Numbered from the stretch's first letter, positions 17,484-26,383 are shown. The stretch: 64,000 bases of DNA from Luteibacter sp. SG786 (GCF_011759605.1 NZ_JAAOYX010000002.1:434001-498000), one strand, 5' to 3'. Made by a program: numbers and translations. The notes: generated by a model not told the origin, from the letters alone.

Positions 17484-17969
17484 ATGCATGCCGAACTCCC
17501 GTCCCGCTCGCGCCGCCTGTTGCCACTCCTGCTGGCCGCCGCCGCGCTGGCCCTGAGCCAGGGTGCTCCGGCAAAGAACGTGCCGCCGTCGCAGACCGAA
17601 GACGTGCGGCAGATTCTGCAGGCCGAGCGCGAGATCTGCAGTGCGTACGAAAGGGAAGACGCCGACTGGCTGGAAAAACACCTCGACCCGACGTTCACGC
17701 TCACCGGTTCCACCGGAAAGGTGACGACGCGCGCAGACGAGGTGGCCGACCTGCGCGGCGGCACGACGTACGACGTGTTCCGCAATCGCGACTCGAAAGT
17801 GCGTGTATACGGCGATGCCGCCGTGGTCACCGGCATCACCCGGGTCGAAGGCAAGAGCGACGGCAAACCTTACGCGCTGGATTTCCAGTTCACCGATACG
17901 TACATACGCAAGGACGGCGGTTGGGTGATCGTGGCGAGCCACGCCTCGCGCGTTACTTCACTTCATTGA
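17484..17969 (+). CDS. secreted NTF2-like (DUF4440) protein
   Basis: 161 residues with an N-terminal signal peptide (about 1-30, ending near GAPAKN). The mature part is a cone-shaped SnoaL/NTF2-type fold: IC-AYEREDADWLEKHLDPTFTLTGSTG, then VRVYGDAAVVTGIT and FQFTDTYIRKDGGWVIVASHAS. Many such proteins are small binding proteins or isomerases; no catalytic pair can be assigned. Its last 17 bases overlap the end of the convergent VOC gene. Confidence 0.83.
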   Translation: MHAELPSRSRRLLPLLLAAAALALSQGAPAKNVPPSQTEDVRQILQAEREICSAYEREDADWLEKHLDPTFTLTGSTGKVTTRADEVADLRGGTTYDVFRNRDSKVRVYGDAAVVTGITRVEGKSDGKPYALDFQFTDTYIRKDGGWVIVASHASRVTSLH

Positions 17970-18363
17970 TGCGCACGTGGTTGCCCGCCGGATCGCGGAA
18001 CGCGCAATCACGTATGCCGTAAGGCTGCATGGTCGGTTCCTGCACCACTTCCGCACCGGTGGCCTGGATGCGATCGAAGGTGGCGTCCAGGTCGCGCGAA
18101 GCGAGGATAACCATGGCGTAGGTGCCTTTCGCCATCATCTCCGAAATGGTGCGGCGTTCGTCGTCGGTGAGTCCGGGAGTGGCGCCGGGCGGATGCAGGA
18201 CGATGGATGTGTCCGGCTGGCCCTTGGGGCCCACCGTGATCCAACGCATGCCGCCATAGGCGACGTCCTTGCGCACCTCGAAGCCTAGCGTGTCGCGGTA
18301 GAAGGCCAGAGAAGCTTCGGGGTCGACCTGCGGAAGGAAGCTGGAGTAGATGCTGATATCCAT
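17953..18363 (-). CDS. VOC-family (glyoxalase/bleomycin-resistance fold) protein
   Basis: 136 residues with the paired beta-alpha-beta-beta-beta modules of the vicinal oxygen chelate superfamily: SFLPQVDPEASLAFYRDTLGFEVR at the start and YGIRDCAFRDPAGNHVRINEV at the end, the latter carrying the usual metal-ligand Glu/His region. The start at 18363 (MDISIYSS) has a GGGA ribosome site 9 bases upstream; an ATG at 18378 would add five residues. Substrate unknown. An AraC gene lies directly upstream on the same strand. Confidence 0.85.
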   Translation of the reverse strand: MDISIYSSFLPQVDPEASLAFYRDTLGFEVRKDVAYGGMRWITVGPKGQPDTSIVLHPPGATPGLTDDERRTISEMMAKGTYAMVILASRDLDATFDRIQATGAEVVQEPTMQPYGIRDCAFRDPAGNHVRINEVK

Positions 18364-18399
18364 CACGAGTATTCCCATGCGTGGCGAATTCCACGGCGA

Positions 18400-18849
18400 T
18401 CAGTCTACGGTTGACTCCTCGATGGGCGCTTCTCGATTCCTGACGGGTCTGCTCACCTGCTTCGCCACGCAGGCGGGCAACCCTTCCGTGGCTCGCGCTT
18501 CCGTCGCCCGGTAGACACTTGGCGGCACGCCTACCAGTTCGGCAAAACGGGTGCTGAAGGTTCCCAACGATGCGCAACCGACAGCAAAGCAAACCTCGGT
18601 GACGCTCAGTTCGCCCTGACGCAATAGCGCCATGGCACGCTCGATGCGCCGCGTCATGAGGTACGAATACGGCGACTCCCCATACGCCAGCCGGAATTGC
18701 CGGCTCAGGTGGCCTGCCGACATGCCCGCGGCACGGCCCAGCGCTTCCACGTCGAGCGGCTGCGCATAGTCGCGATCGATACGGTCGCGGACGCGGCGAA
18801 GACGGGCAAGATCGCGCAGGTGTTGGGCGGTGGCGGGCCGGCTGGACAT
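18400..18849 (-). CDS. short AraC-family transcriptional regulator
   Basis: 149 residues, essentially an AraC DNA-binding domain alone (two helix-turn-helix motifs: VEALGRAAGMSAGHLSRQFR, and ELSVTEVCFAVGCASLGTFS with RFAELVGVPPSVYR). No effector-binding domain precedes it. It lies just upstream of the VOC gene (gap about 36 bases), a recurring AraC-VOC pairing, so it probably controls that gene. Confidence 0.88.
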   Translation of the reverse strand: MSSRPATAQHLRDLARLRRVRDRIDRDYAQPLDVEALGRAAGMSAGHLSRQFRLAYGESPYSYLMTRRIERAMALLRQGELSVTEVCFAVGCASLGTFSTRFAELVGVPPSVYRATEARATEGLPACVAKQVSRPVRNREAPIEESTVD

Positions 18850-18880
18850 GCACGAATCGTGTCACGCCAGCCGGGTCGGC

Positions 18881-19546
18881 TCAACCGAGTCGCATCGACA
18901 GTTCCACGTCCTCGTCGAACGGCAGCGACATGTAGCCGCCGTCCACCGAGCGCACGCGCGCCAGGTAGTCAGGGCTGTAATCGGCGTTATCGGCGACGAC
19001 GAACGCACCGGGGCGGAGGCGGCTTTCCAGAAGATCCAGTATCTCGGGATAGAGCGCCTTCGCACCGTCCAGCAGCACGAGGTCGATGGTCTCGGGGAGG
19101 TTCGTCGCCAGCGTCTGCAAGGCGTCGCCCTCGCGGATTTCCACGAGATCCATGAGCCCGGCAGCCTCGAGGTTGCCCCGGGCGCGGGCGACCTTGGACG
19201 GCTCGAACTCGCTGGTGATCAATCGTCCGCCGCCGTTCTCCCGCAGCGCGGCAGCCAGATGGATGGTGGAAATGCCGAACGACGTGCCGAACTCCACAAT
19301 GCTGCGCGCCCCGCAACCGCGCGCAAGCATGTAGAGCAGCCGGCCCGTGGCCCGCGACACGGCCAGGGGGAAGTCTTTCAGCCGCCCATAGAACTCGGCG
19401 TAATCGGTCTTGCTGCGCATCAGGCGCTCTTGTTCGTCGCGGGGTATGGCGGCGATGGAGGGCACCGCCATCGGCGAGTTGGCATCGGCCTCCTCGAACA
19501 GGCGGTCGAGCAGGGAAGCCAGGGGCGCGGAAGAAAGGGTGGTCAT
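18881..19546 (-). CDS. class I SAM-dependent O-methyltransferase
   Basis: 221 residues. The SAM motif I is IVEFGTSFGISTIHLAAAL, with motif II LITSEFEP and motif III DLVLLDGAKALYPEILDLLE, as in the CCoAOMT/COMT-like O-methyltransferases that methylate catechols and related phenols. The ATG at 19546 follows a GGAG ribosome site; an upstream frame extends into the TetR gene and was rejected. It is divergent from a TetR-type regulator whose candidate operator lies between them. Confidence 0.88.
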   Translation of the reverse strand: MTTLSSAPLASLLDRLFEEADANSPMAVPSIAAIPRDEQERLMRSKTDYAEFYGRLKDFPLAVSRATGRLLYMLARGCGARSIVEFGTSFGISTIHLAAALRENGGGRLITSEFEPSKVARARGNLEAAGLMDLVEIREGDALQTLATNLPETIDLVLLDGAKALYPEILDLLESRLRPGAFVVADNADYSPDYLARVRSVDGGYMSLPFDEDVELSMRLG

Positions 19547-19593
19547 GGGGACGTGCTCCAGTCGGAATACAAAGGAAATGCCGGCCGGATTAG

Positions 19594-19628
19594 AATGCGA
19601 CTGATTCGTCAGGTTTCCTATTCGCATT
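19594..19628. promoter_or_regulatory. candidate operator between O-methyltransferase and TetR genes
   Basis: In the 94-base divergent region there is a nested dyad: outer 7-base arms AATGCGA (19594-19600) and TCGCATT (19622-19628) around the inner palindrome CTGATTCGTCAG (19601-19612). TetR proteins commonly bind such sites between themselves and a divergent target. No binding data support it. Confidence 0.35.
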
Positions 19629-19640
19629 GAGACGACCGTC

Positions 19641-20282
19641 ATGACCGAGCGACCGAATCCTCTTATTTCCTCGCGCAAACAGCCGAAACAGGCCCGCTCG
19701 AACGATCTGGTTTCCGCGGTGCTGGAGGCGGCTGCTCAGGTTTTGGCGGCGAAGGGTGCGCAACGTTTCACCACGGCACGGGTTGCCGAGAAGGCCGGCG
19801 TGAGCGTCGGTTCGCTTTACCAGTACTTTCCGAACAAGGCCGCCATCCTCTTCCGCTTGCAGAGCGACGAGTGGCGTCAGACCACGGACATGCTGCGGGG
19901 CATCCTCGAGGACACGTCGCAATCGCCGCCGCAGCGGTTGCGCACGCTGGTTCACGCCTTCGTCCGTTCGGAATGCGAAGAAGCCGACATGCGTGTGGCG
20001 CTGAACGATGCCGCGCCGCTCTATCGCGACGCGCCGGAGGCGCACGAGGTGCGCGCCGCTGGCGCGCGTATCGTGGCCGACTTCATGGCGGAAGCGCTGC
20101 CCGACACTCCGGCATCGGTTCGCGCCCTTGCCGGCGACCTGCTCAAGACGACGCTGAGCGCCGTGGGCAAGGAGTTCTCGGAACGACCGCGCAGCGACGA
20201 GGAAATCGAAACGTATGCCGACGCACTGGCGGACATGGTGTGCGCCTATCTCGCCGACCTGCGATCCCGTCCGGCCGGTTGA
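19641..20282 (+). CDS. TetR/AcrR-family transcriptional regulator
   Basis: 213 residues. The N-terminal helix-turn-helix (FTTARVAEKAGVSVGSLYQYFPNKAAILF) is a canonical TetR recognition unit, followed by an all-helical ligand-binding domain (about 75-205). It is divergent from the O-methyltransferase gene with 94 bases between starts and probably represses it. An AraC gene follows on the same strand after 62 bases. Ligand unknown. Confidence 0.93.
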   Translation: MTERPNPLISSRKQPKQARSNDLVSAVLEAAAQVLAAKGAQRFTTARVAEKAGVSVGSLYQYFPNKAAILFRLQSDEWRQTTDMLRGILEDTSQSPPQRLRTLVHAFVRSECEEADMRVALNDAAPLYRDAPEAHEVRAAGARIVADFMAEALPDTPASVRALAGDLLKTTLSAVGKEFSERPRSDEEIETYADALADMVCAYLADLRSRPAG

Positions 20283-20344
20283 TCTGCGGGTACCCGGGTC
20301 GCGACACGAAAGCACGTGCTAGGCTCGCGGCGGAGGCCCCGCCG

Positions 20345-21190
20345 ATGCCGCAAACCGACACGAACGAGCTGACTGTCAGCGCTTCGCTGGATACGGCGAG
20401 CGTGTCGGTGCGCAACATGGTCTGCCATGGCGGGTGCGCGCATCGCGGACCGGAGGAATGCGCCGCCTCGACGTACCTCGTCTTTCCCTACCGCGGCGTC
20501 TACGTGCGGCACGTCGGCCGCGACCAGGCCGTGGCCGACGCCAATCACGTGGTTTTCTTCAACGCCGACGAGGGTTACAGCATCGCGCATCCGGTGCAGG
20601 GCAGCGACGCCAGTCTTTCGTTGCAACTGCCGCCCGCTCTCATCGAAGAGCTGGCTCCCGCCGCGTTGCTCAATCGGCAGCCGAATCCAGGGTTCCGCAT
20701 CCAGCACCGACGTATCGATACCGATGCGCAGGCGCTGGTGGCAGCGCTTCGTCATGGCCTGGAACAGGGAACCATGGAGCCGATGGAAGCCGAGGCGCTG
20801 CTGTTGGATCTCGTGAGCCGCAGTCTCGGACCGCGCAGCACGCACGCCGCACAGGCAACCGAAGGCCAGCACCGTCTGGCCAATCGCGTGAAACTTCTGC
20901 TGGCCAGCGATCTGTCGCGCCGTTGGTCGCTGGCCGAGGTCGGCGCGGAAATCGGCGCATCGCCGGTCTACCTCACCCAGGTATTCCAGCGCGTGGAAGG
21001 CATCCCGTTATATCGCTACCAGTTGCGCCTTCGCCTGGCTCGCGCACTGGATCTCGTCGCGCGGCCGGACCTCGACCTGTCGGCCCTCGCTGCCGACCTG
21101 GGCTTTTCCAGCCACAGCCACTTCACCGCCGCGTTCCGCCAGGCCTACGGGCGCACCCCGGCCGACTTCCGCAGGGAAACGCGGCGCTAA
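20345..21190 (+). CDS. AraC-family transcriptional regulator with cupin-like N-terminal domain
   Basis: 281 residues. The N-terminal half (about 20-130; LVFPYRGVYVRHVGRDQAVADANHVVFFNADEGY) looks like a beta-barrel sensing domain; the C-terminal half has two AraC helix-turn-helix motifs (WSLAEVGAEIGASPVYLTQVFQ and DLSALAADLGFSSHSHFTAAFR, ending TPADFRRE). I use the ATG at 20345; upstream in-frame codons overlap the TetR gene in a different frame. Possible target: the downstream hydrolase (78 bases away, same strand). Confidence 0.87.
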   Translation: MPQTDTNELTVSASLDTASVSVRNMVCHGGCAHRGPEECAASTYLVFPYRGVYVRHVGRDQAVADANHVVFFNADEGYSIAHPVQGSDASLSLQLPPALIEELAPAALLNRQPNPGFRIQHRRIDTDAQALVAALRHGLEQGTMEPMEAEALLLDLVSRSLGPRSTHAAQATEGQHRLANRVKLLLASDLSRRWSLAEVGAEIGASPVYLTQVFQRVEGIPLYRYQLRLRLARALDLVARPDLDLSALAADLGFSSHSHFTAAFRQAYGRTPADFRRETRR

Positions 21191-21268
21191 ACTTTTCGAC
21201 AGCCCGGCCCACGCACCCGTGGTCTCCTTAACGTGCGCCGCATCGGGCGGCAGCAAGGGAGAGCGATC

Positions 21269-22264
21269 GTGAACAGTGGAACCACCGACTTCGGCCGCCG
21301 TGCCTTCGTACGCCTGGCTGTGGGCAGCCTGGCCGCAGGCACATTGGCCGCCTGCGCCCCCGGGGTAGCGAGGCTGGCCTCGCCGCCCGCGTCGCGGAAG
21401 GCGCTGGATGCGCGTGCCTTCACCGCCGCGCGGCGATACGCACGTACGCGATTTGGCAACATCGCCTATGTCGAGCAAGGCGGCGGCGACGCCGCCCTTT
21501 TCCTGCATGGTTTCCCCTTGAACGGGTTCCAGTGGCGAGCCGTGCTGCCGCAACTGGCGGACGTGCGCCGTTGTGTCGCGCCCGACTTCCTCGGGCTCGG
21601 ATACACCGAACCGGCCGCCGGCCAAAGCGTGGCGCCGGCGGAACAGGCGGACATGCTCGTATCCTTCATGGATACCCTCGGGATCGGCCAGGCCGATGTC
21701 GTGGCGAACGACAGTGGCGGTGCCGTGGCGCAACTGCTGGCGACGCGCCACCCCGATCGTGTGCGCAGCCCGCTCCTCACCAATTGCGACACCGAGCACG
21801 AATGTCCACCGGCGGCCATGGCCCCGGTGATCGCCATGTCTCACCAGCGCACCTATGTGGATACATGGCTGCGCCCGTGGCTGGAGGACAAGGCGCTCGC
21901 ACGCTCGTCGCAGGGCCTTGGCGGCATGACCTTTTGCAAACCCGGGCAACCGACCGACGAAGCGCTGGAAATGTACCTCTCGCCGCTGGTCGCCCACCCC
22001 GACCGAACGCACGCCTACGCTCTGGCACTGGAGGAGAACTCGCTTGCCGGCATCGGGCCGAAGTTAGCCGCCTGTCCGGCACCCGTGCGCGTGGTCTGGG
22101 GCATGTCGGACACCATCTTCTCGCCCGCCGGCGCGGCATATCTGGACCGCACGTTCGCCCATTCCCGAGGCGTGCACCGTATCGCCGAGGCGAAGCTTTT
22201 CTTTCCCGAGGAGTTCCCCGACGTGATCGCTGCCGAAGCAAGGGAGCTCTGGTCCGCGTCATGA
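21269..22264 (+). CDS. exported alpha/beta-hydrolase (haloalkane-dehalogenase/epoxide-hydrolase group)
   Basis: 331 residues. The N terminus has a twin-arginine-type signal (FGRRAFVRLAVGSLAAG) ending in LAAC, so it is probably Tat-exported and perhaps lipid-anchored. The hydrolase core has the oxyanion motif LHGFPLNGFQW and DFLGLGYT, but the usual Ser/Asp nucleophile elbow reads VVANDSGGAVAQL, suggesting an Asp nucleophile as in dehalogenases or epoxide hydrolases; WGMSDTIF carries a possible acid residue. I take a GTG start at 21269 with a GGGAGAG ribosome site. Its end overlaps the convergent DUF4198 gene by 6 bases. Confidence 0.85.
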   Translation: MNSGTTDFGRRAFVRLAVGSLAAGTLAACAPGVARLASPPASRKALDARAFTAARRYARTRFGNIAYVEQGGGDAALFLHGFPLNGFQWRAVLPQLADVRRCVAPDFLGLGYTEPAAGQSVAPAEQADMLVSFMDTLGIGQADVVANDSGGAVAQLLATRHPDRVRSPLLTNCDTEHECPPAAMAPVIAMSHQRTYVDTWLRPWLEDKALARSSQGLGGMTFCKPGQPTDEALEMYLSPLVAHPDRTHAYALALEENSLAGIGPKLAACPAPVRVVWGMSDTIFSPAGAAYLDRTFAHSRGVHRIAEAKLFFPEEFPDVIAAEARELWSAS

Positions 22265-23068
22265 AAACCCGAAGCTGAGGCTGGCGAAGTCGGTCTCGTA
22301 ATCGGCTTCTCCATCGGGCGGCAAGGGGCGCGTCCAGATGACATTGAGCAACCATCGCCCCCGGACCGGCAGTGCGAACGTCGCACGGCCGGCCGCGTTC
22401 GTGAGGTGAACCTCCACTGGCTTCTCGTCATGGTCGAGGTCGGTAAGCTTCACGGTGGCGCCGGCCAGGGGCTCTCCCCGATACAGCACGCGAACGGGTA
22501 GCACCGACGGCCGCGGCAACGCATGGGGATTCACCTCGGGCACGATTTCCAGCGGCATACCCATGGGTTCGGTCACCTGGTCACGCGCGGCAGGGTCGAG
22601 ATCGCCGGCCTGCACGATGACCTTCGCATGCCGGCTATAGACCTCCGTCTCGTCGTAGTCCATGCGATGCTCGCGCGTGCGCCGTTCCAACGCGGGCGTA
22701 AGCCCCTCCGCTACCAGGTAATCGTTGAAGCGCAGCGACGGCAGATGGCTTTCGGCGCGGTTGTCGGTATCGAGGGCCAACACGTAGGTGCCCCTGCCCG
22801 TCCATGCGACCGTACCGTCGTCCGCACGGCCACCGGGATGCAAGGAACTGCGCAAGTCGTCCCGCATGGCGGGTCCGATACGCTGGAACCTGACGATGCG
22901 GCTCGCGGGAATAGGCGAGCGCTGCCGGTACGGCCCGTGTCCCACTTGCAGCGTGAACGGGGTCACGGCGCCGGGCTGCACGCGGAACGCCTGCGGCTGC
23001 AGCCAGAAATCGTGCGCGATCGCGGGGCCGCCGACGGCAAGGAACATCCAGAGGATCGTGCGGCGCAT
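22259..23068 (-). CDS. DUF4198 family periplasmic protein
   Basis: 269 residues with a signal peptide (cleaved near AIAHDF) and the family's opening HDFWLQPQAFRVQPGAVTPFTLQVGHG. The C-terminal part (PVRVLYRGEPLAGATVKLTDLD, ...TNAAGRATFALPVRGRW) is an Ig-like beta domain seen in NikK/NikM-type metal-associated proteins. The N-terminal His after cleavage is a potential metal ligand. It follows hupE-like and DUF4331 genes in one operon, which suggests a periplasmic role in metal handling (inference). Confidence 0.85.
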   Translation of the reverse strand: MRRTILWMFLAVGGPAIAHDFWLQPQAFRVQPGAVTPFTLQVGHGPYRQRSPIPASRIVRFQRIGPAMRDDLRSSLHPGGRADDGTVAWTGRGTYVLALDTDNRAESHLPSLRFNDYLVAEGLTPALERRTREHRMDYDETEVYSRHAKVIVQAGDLDPAARDQVTEPMGMPLEIVPEVNPHALPRPSVLPVRVLYRGEPLAGATVKLTDLDHDEKPVEVHLTNAAGRATFALPVRGRWLLNVIWTRPLPPDGEADYETDFASLSFGFS

Positions 23069-23072
23069 GGAC

Positions 23073-23888
23073 TTACTCCAGGTGGTCGGGTGCGTACCCC
23101 GGGGTGACGGGAAGACATGCCAGGGTCGCAGTCAGCAGTGCTACCGCGAGCAACCAGCTCAGGAGCACGCGCCACGCGACGGCGGGCGTGGCGCGGCCCG
23201 CCGTCGCATGCCGGGCCATGGCGGCGCACGACATGGCGACGATCCCGACGACCACCGCCAACACGATCCACGGCAGCAGCGTGTGGCCCACCCGCACGCT
23301 TCGCGCAGCCTCCGCGACGAACGCGACGCCTGCTGCCGCGACGATCGCACCGGCGCAGCGAAGCAGTCGCATGCCGGCGCGCCGGCGCTTCACCTCGCCA
23401 AGACCGATGCCCAGCACGTGCAGGGAGCCCGTGACCAGCACAAACCCGGCCGCGTAGCCGACAGGATCGGCGGCCGAAGGCAGTTCCTTGCCATGGGCGT
23501 ATCCATGGAAGAGGCCGAACACGGCCACGACGGCCAACGCGAACCAGGCGGGAGGCCGCCATGCGGCGGCGATGCAGATACCGAGCACGAGTACGGAGAA
23601 GGCGGTGCCCCACTCCACCGGTGGCAGTGCCACGCCGGCCATGCCGAAGATCGCGCCCACGACCATCAGGCCGGGGAAGACGACGGGCAGCCTGTAGATC
23701 AGGGGCTGGCCGAGGAAGGCTCCCCACAGGCCCACCGAGACCATGGCGAGCAGATGATCCATGCCGCCGAAGGGATGGCTGAACCCGGCCGCGAAACCGC
23801 CGGCAAGCCCTGTTCCCGCGTGTGCCATGGCCGTTTCCACCCAGCCCGCCGCCATCGTCGCGGCGACGAGAGCAACCACCCTATTCAC
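23073..23888 (-). CDS. HupE/UreJ-family membrane protein (nickel/cobalt permease-like)
   Basis: 271 residues with a cleavable-looking first segment ending ETAMA-HAG, then about six or seven membrane helices. The HupE/UreJ signature is present: FSHPFGGMDHLLAMVSVGLWG, plus VFGLFHGYAHGKELP. HupE/UreJ proteins move Ni2+ or Co2+ in several bacteria. I place the start at a GTG at 23888 (NRVVALVAATMAAG); another GTG at 23897 is possible. Overlaps the end of DUF4331 by 8 bases and precedes DUF4198 by 4. Confidence 0.87.
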   Translation of the reverse strand: MNRVVALVAATMAAGWVETAMAHAGTGLAGGFAAGFSHPFGGMDHLLAMVSVGLWGAFLGQPLIYRLPVVFPGLMVVGAIFGMAGVALPPVEWGTAFSVLVLGICIAAAWRPPAWFALAVVAVFGLFHGYAHGKELPSAADPVGYAAGFVLVTGSLHVLGIGLGEVKRRRAGMRLLRCAGAIVAAAGVAFVAEAARSVRVGHTLLPWIVLAVVVGIVAMSCAAMARHATAGRATPAVAWRVLLSWLLAVALLTATLACLPVTPGYAPDHLE

Positions 23889-25131
23889 GGTACTCACTGC
23901 CTGGGTTGGCCCCGGTATCCGCTTTCGTCGCAGGCACAACGTTTTCGGCTGCGGCCAGGAAAGGGAATCGCACGGGCGAATGAACGCGGTCGTCGCGATG
24001 TACGCCGTCGTCGATGCTGCGCGTGTCGCCGGCGGCGAGCATGGAGCGGTAGACGTTCGACGCATCGTAGTTCGGCGTGCGACCGCCACAGTCATGGGCA
24101 AGATCGGTGCGACCGGAAAGCGCCGCGAGCTCCACCGCGAACAGTTGCGTGCAAGTGACCGCCGCGACGTTCACCCAGAGCCGGTCGTCCGCCAGCAGGA
24201 CCGCAAGGCGCTTGTAGCGTTCCCCCGGGCGCGCCCGCGTATCGGCCAGCCACTGGTTCCCACGAATGCCGTCGTACCCATCGTAAAGTCCGAGGCTGCG
24301 CTGGATATCCGAAACGAACTGGGCGGACGTGGCGGGTTCAGCGCGGTTGTAGCGCTCCTTCAGCCGGTCGCTCACCGTGTCGGGAGCGAGCGGCGCCAGC
24401 AACGCGTTACCCGTGAGGGGCCGACCGGCGCGATCGATGCGGCCGTGGTCGGTCGCCGTCTCGCCCCACACCGCGAGCATGGAGCCGCCGGTGTTCACAA
24501 GGCCAAGGTCGACTGTGGCGACGATCGCGGACGGAGTCCAGCCTGCGAGGAAGTTCCTTCCCGGCCCGCCGTCGGTCTGCCGCCAATGCTCACGGATCGA
24601 CGCGACAGTCGCGGCATCGAACGCAGGGAAGCCGTCTTCGTCCATCGACACGCCGCCTTTCAGCGCCGCCGCCGCGACCTCGAAGGCGCTGCGCGATCCC
24701 TTGACGTTGTTGAAAAACGGATCGTCGCGCCGGCCAATAAATACTCTTAGCCGCCCGCTCGGCGAGGCGAAGCCGTCTGGTGCATCGACCATGCCATCCG
24801 CGCGTTCGCCCGCCAACTCGCACCGTGCGACATAGGATGCGCTGAAGCGACAGGTAAGCGTCGTGCTCGCCGTCGTCTCTCCGAAGCGATTGCCGCTGTC
24901 GACATGGAACGTGTAGGCGATGCGATCGGAGAAACTGCGCCCGACAATCGTCATCACGAGGTTCAGCCGGCGCCCGTCGGGCGCCGTCCAGGCATAGATG
25001 TCGCCAATGTCCGCGCGAGGGTCTTTCGCCACGGTGGGCGTGTCGAGGTGGTCGGAGGCACGCGCCGGCGACCATGCGGCCATGCCCGGTGCCAGCATGA
25101 GGAAGACGATGAGGAACAGTCCGTTTCGCAT
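23881..25131 (-). CDS. DUF4331 family secreted protein
   Basis: 416 residues with a signal peptide (about 1-25, cleaved near ARASDHLDTP). The family begins SDHxDTPxVxxDPxxDIxDxYA, seen here as DHLDTPTVAKDPRADIGDIY, which looks like a metal (Ca2+-type) binding beta-propeller start. It ends without a membrane anchor, so periplasmic or extracellular. First gene of the DUF4331-HupE-DUF4198 operon. The 155 bases upstream contain no gene; a small hairpin lies near 25174-25190. Function not established. Confidence 0.87.
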   Translation of the reverse strand: MRNGLFLIVFLMLAPGMAAWSPARASDHLDTPTVAKDPRADIGDIYAWTAPDGRRLNLVMTIVGRSFSDRIAYTFHVDSGNRFGETTASTTLTCRFSASYVARCELAGERADGMVDAPDGFASPSGRLRVFIGRRDDPFFNNVKGSRSAFEVAAAALKGGVSMDEDGFPAFDAATVASIREHWRQTDGGPGRNFLAGWTPSAIVATVDLGLVNTGGSMLAVWGETATDHGRIDRAGRPLTGNALLAPLAPDTVSDRLKERYNRAEPATSAQFVSDIQRSLGLYDGYDGIRGNQWLADTRARPGERYKRLAVLLADDRLWVNVAAVTCTQLFAVELAALSGRTDLAHDCGGRTPNYDASNVYRSMLAAGDTRSIDDGVHRDDRVHSPVRFPFLAAAENVVPATKADTGANPGSEYRE

Positions 25132-25286
25132 GTGTTCGTACCCGAGAGGAGACAGGTACGCAGTACAGGCGAAGCAGCCTTTTCCGGCTGTCGAAATCTT
25201 TAGCGACTCAACCCGTCCGGACTAGAGTTACCGCAGGCGTGCGCGAGGTGAGCACCCACGCACGCTGCGGCGTTTGCGAGCGCGGA

Positions 25287-26318
25287 TCAGAGTTCCGCCG
25301 ATACCTTCCAGAGATCGGTTCCGCCGTCGTTCGCGTAGCGATCGATCTCGGCCAGTTCCTCCGTCGAGAAAGTAAGCCCGCGCAGGGCGCCCAGGGAATC
25401 GTCGAGTTGGGCGACCGTGCGGGCGCCGATGAGCGCCGAGGTGACGCGCGGATCGCGGAGCACCCACGCGATGGCCATCTGCGCGAGCGTCTGGCCACGG
25501 CGTTCCGCGATGGCATTGAGCGCGCGGACGCGCGCGAGGTTCGTCTCGTTCAACTGCGCCTTGCCGAGCGAACCCTCGCGGGTAACGCGAGCGTCGGCCG
25601 GGATGCCGCCGAGGTATTTCGATGTAAGCAGACCCTGCGCCAGCGGCGAGAACGCGATGCAACCGGTACCGAGGCTTTCCAGCGTGTCGAGCAGGCCGTC
25701 CTCGATCCAGCGGTTGAACATGGAGTAATTGGGCTGGTGGATGAACAGCGGCACGCGCTCGTCGGCGAGTATGGCGGCCGCCTGCCGGGTCAGTTCCGGG
25801 GAATAGCTGGAAATACCCACGTATAGCGCCTTGCCCTGCCGGTGCAGGTGCGCGAGCGCGCCCATCGTTTCCTCCAGTGGCGTCGTGGGATCCACGCGAT
25901 GGGAATAGAAGATGTCGACGTAGTCGAGGCCCATGCGCTTCAGCGACTGGTCCAGGCTGGCGATGAGGTACTTGCGGCTGCCGCCGATGCCGCCATAGGG
26001 GCCCGGCCACATGTCCCAGCCGGCTTTCGTGGAGATGATCATCTCATCGCGATAGGGAGCGAAGTCGCTCGCCATCACCCGGCCAAAGTTCTCTTCCGCC
26101 GAGCCATACGGCGGGCCGTAATTGTTCGCGAGGTCGAAATGCGTCACCCCGCGGTCGAAGGCACGGCGCAGGATGGCACGGCCCGTCTCGAACACGTCGG
26201 CACCGCCGAAGTTCTGCCACAGGCCGAGCGAGATGGCGGGAAGGTCGATGCCGCTGCGTCCGCAGCGGCGGTAGGGCATGAGGTTGTCGTAACGATCCGA
26301 GGCTGCCTGGTAGGTCAC
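25287..26318 (-). CDS. aldo/keto reductase, YghZ (GAP-reductase) type
   Basis: 343 residues, aligning well with E. coli YghZ from memory: MPYRRCGRSGIDLPAISLGLW, FDLANNYGPPYGSAEENFGR (Asp/Tyr of the tetrad), IISTKAGWDMWPGPYG (Lys), YVDIFYSHRVDPTTPLEET (His), and a C-terminal VTSALIGARTVAQLDDSL cofactor stretch. YghZ reduces L-glyceraldehyde-3-phosphate and methylglyoxal, so detoxification is likely. I use the GTG at 26318, which has a GGAG ribosome site; the longer upstream frame is outside any gene. Divergent from btuC. Confidence 0.88.
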   Translation of the reverse strand: MTYQAASDRYDNLMPYRRCGRSGIDLPAISLGLWQNFGGADVFETGRAILRRAFDRGVTHFDLANNYGPPYGSAEENFGRVMASDFAPYRDEMIISTKAGWDMWPGPYGGIGGSRKYLIASLDQSLKRMGLDYVDIFYSHRVDPTTPLEETMGALAHLHRQGKALYVGISSYSPELTRQAAAILADERVPLFIHQPNYSMFNRWIEDGLLDTLESLGTGCIAFSPLAQGLLTSKYLGGIPADARVTREGSLGKAQLNETNLARVRALNAIAERRGQTLAQMAIAWVLRDPRVTSALIGARTVAQLDDSLGALRGLTFSTEELAEIDRYANDGGTDLWKVSAEL

Positions 26319-26383
26319 TGGGGAACTCCGCTGGGATGTGGGGGACGGCCGGATGAAGTCCCTCATGTTACGCTTCCCGAGGC

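Noticed and set aside
23889-24101. A longer N terminus for the HupE-like protein reaching 24101.
   Set aside because: The added stretch is out-of-frame sequence from DUF4331 and lacks membrane character; the signal-like segment begins at the GTG chosen.
26319-26383. A cobalamin riboswitch ahead of btuC.
   Set aside because: Only 65 bases separate the divergent genes, too short for the roughly 200-base element, and no B12-box was seen.
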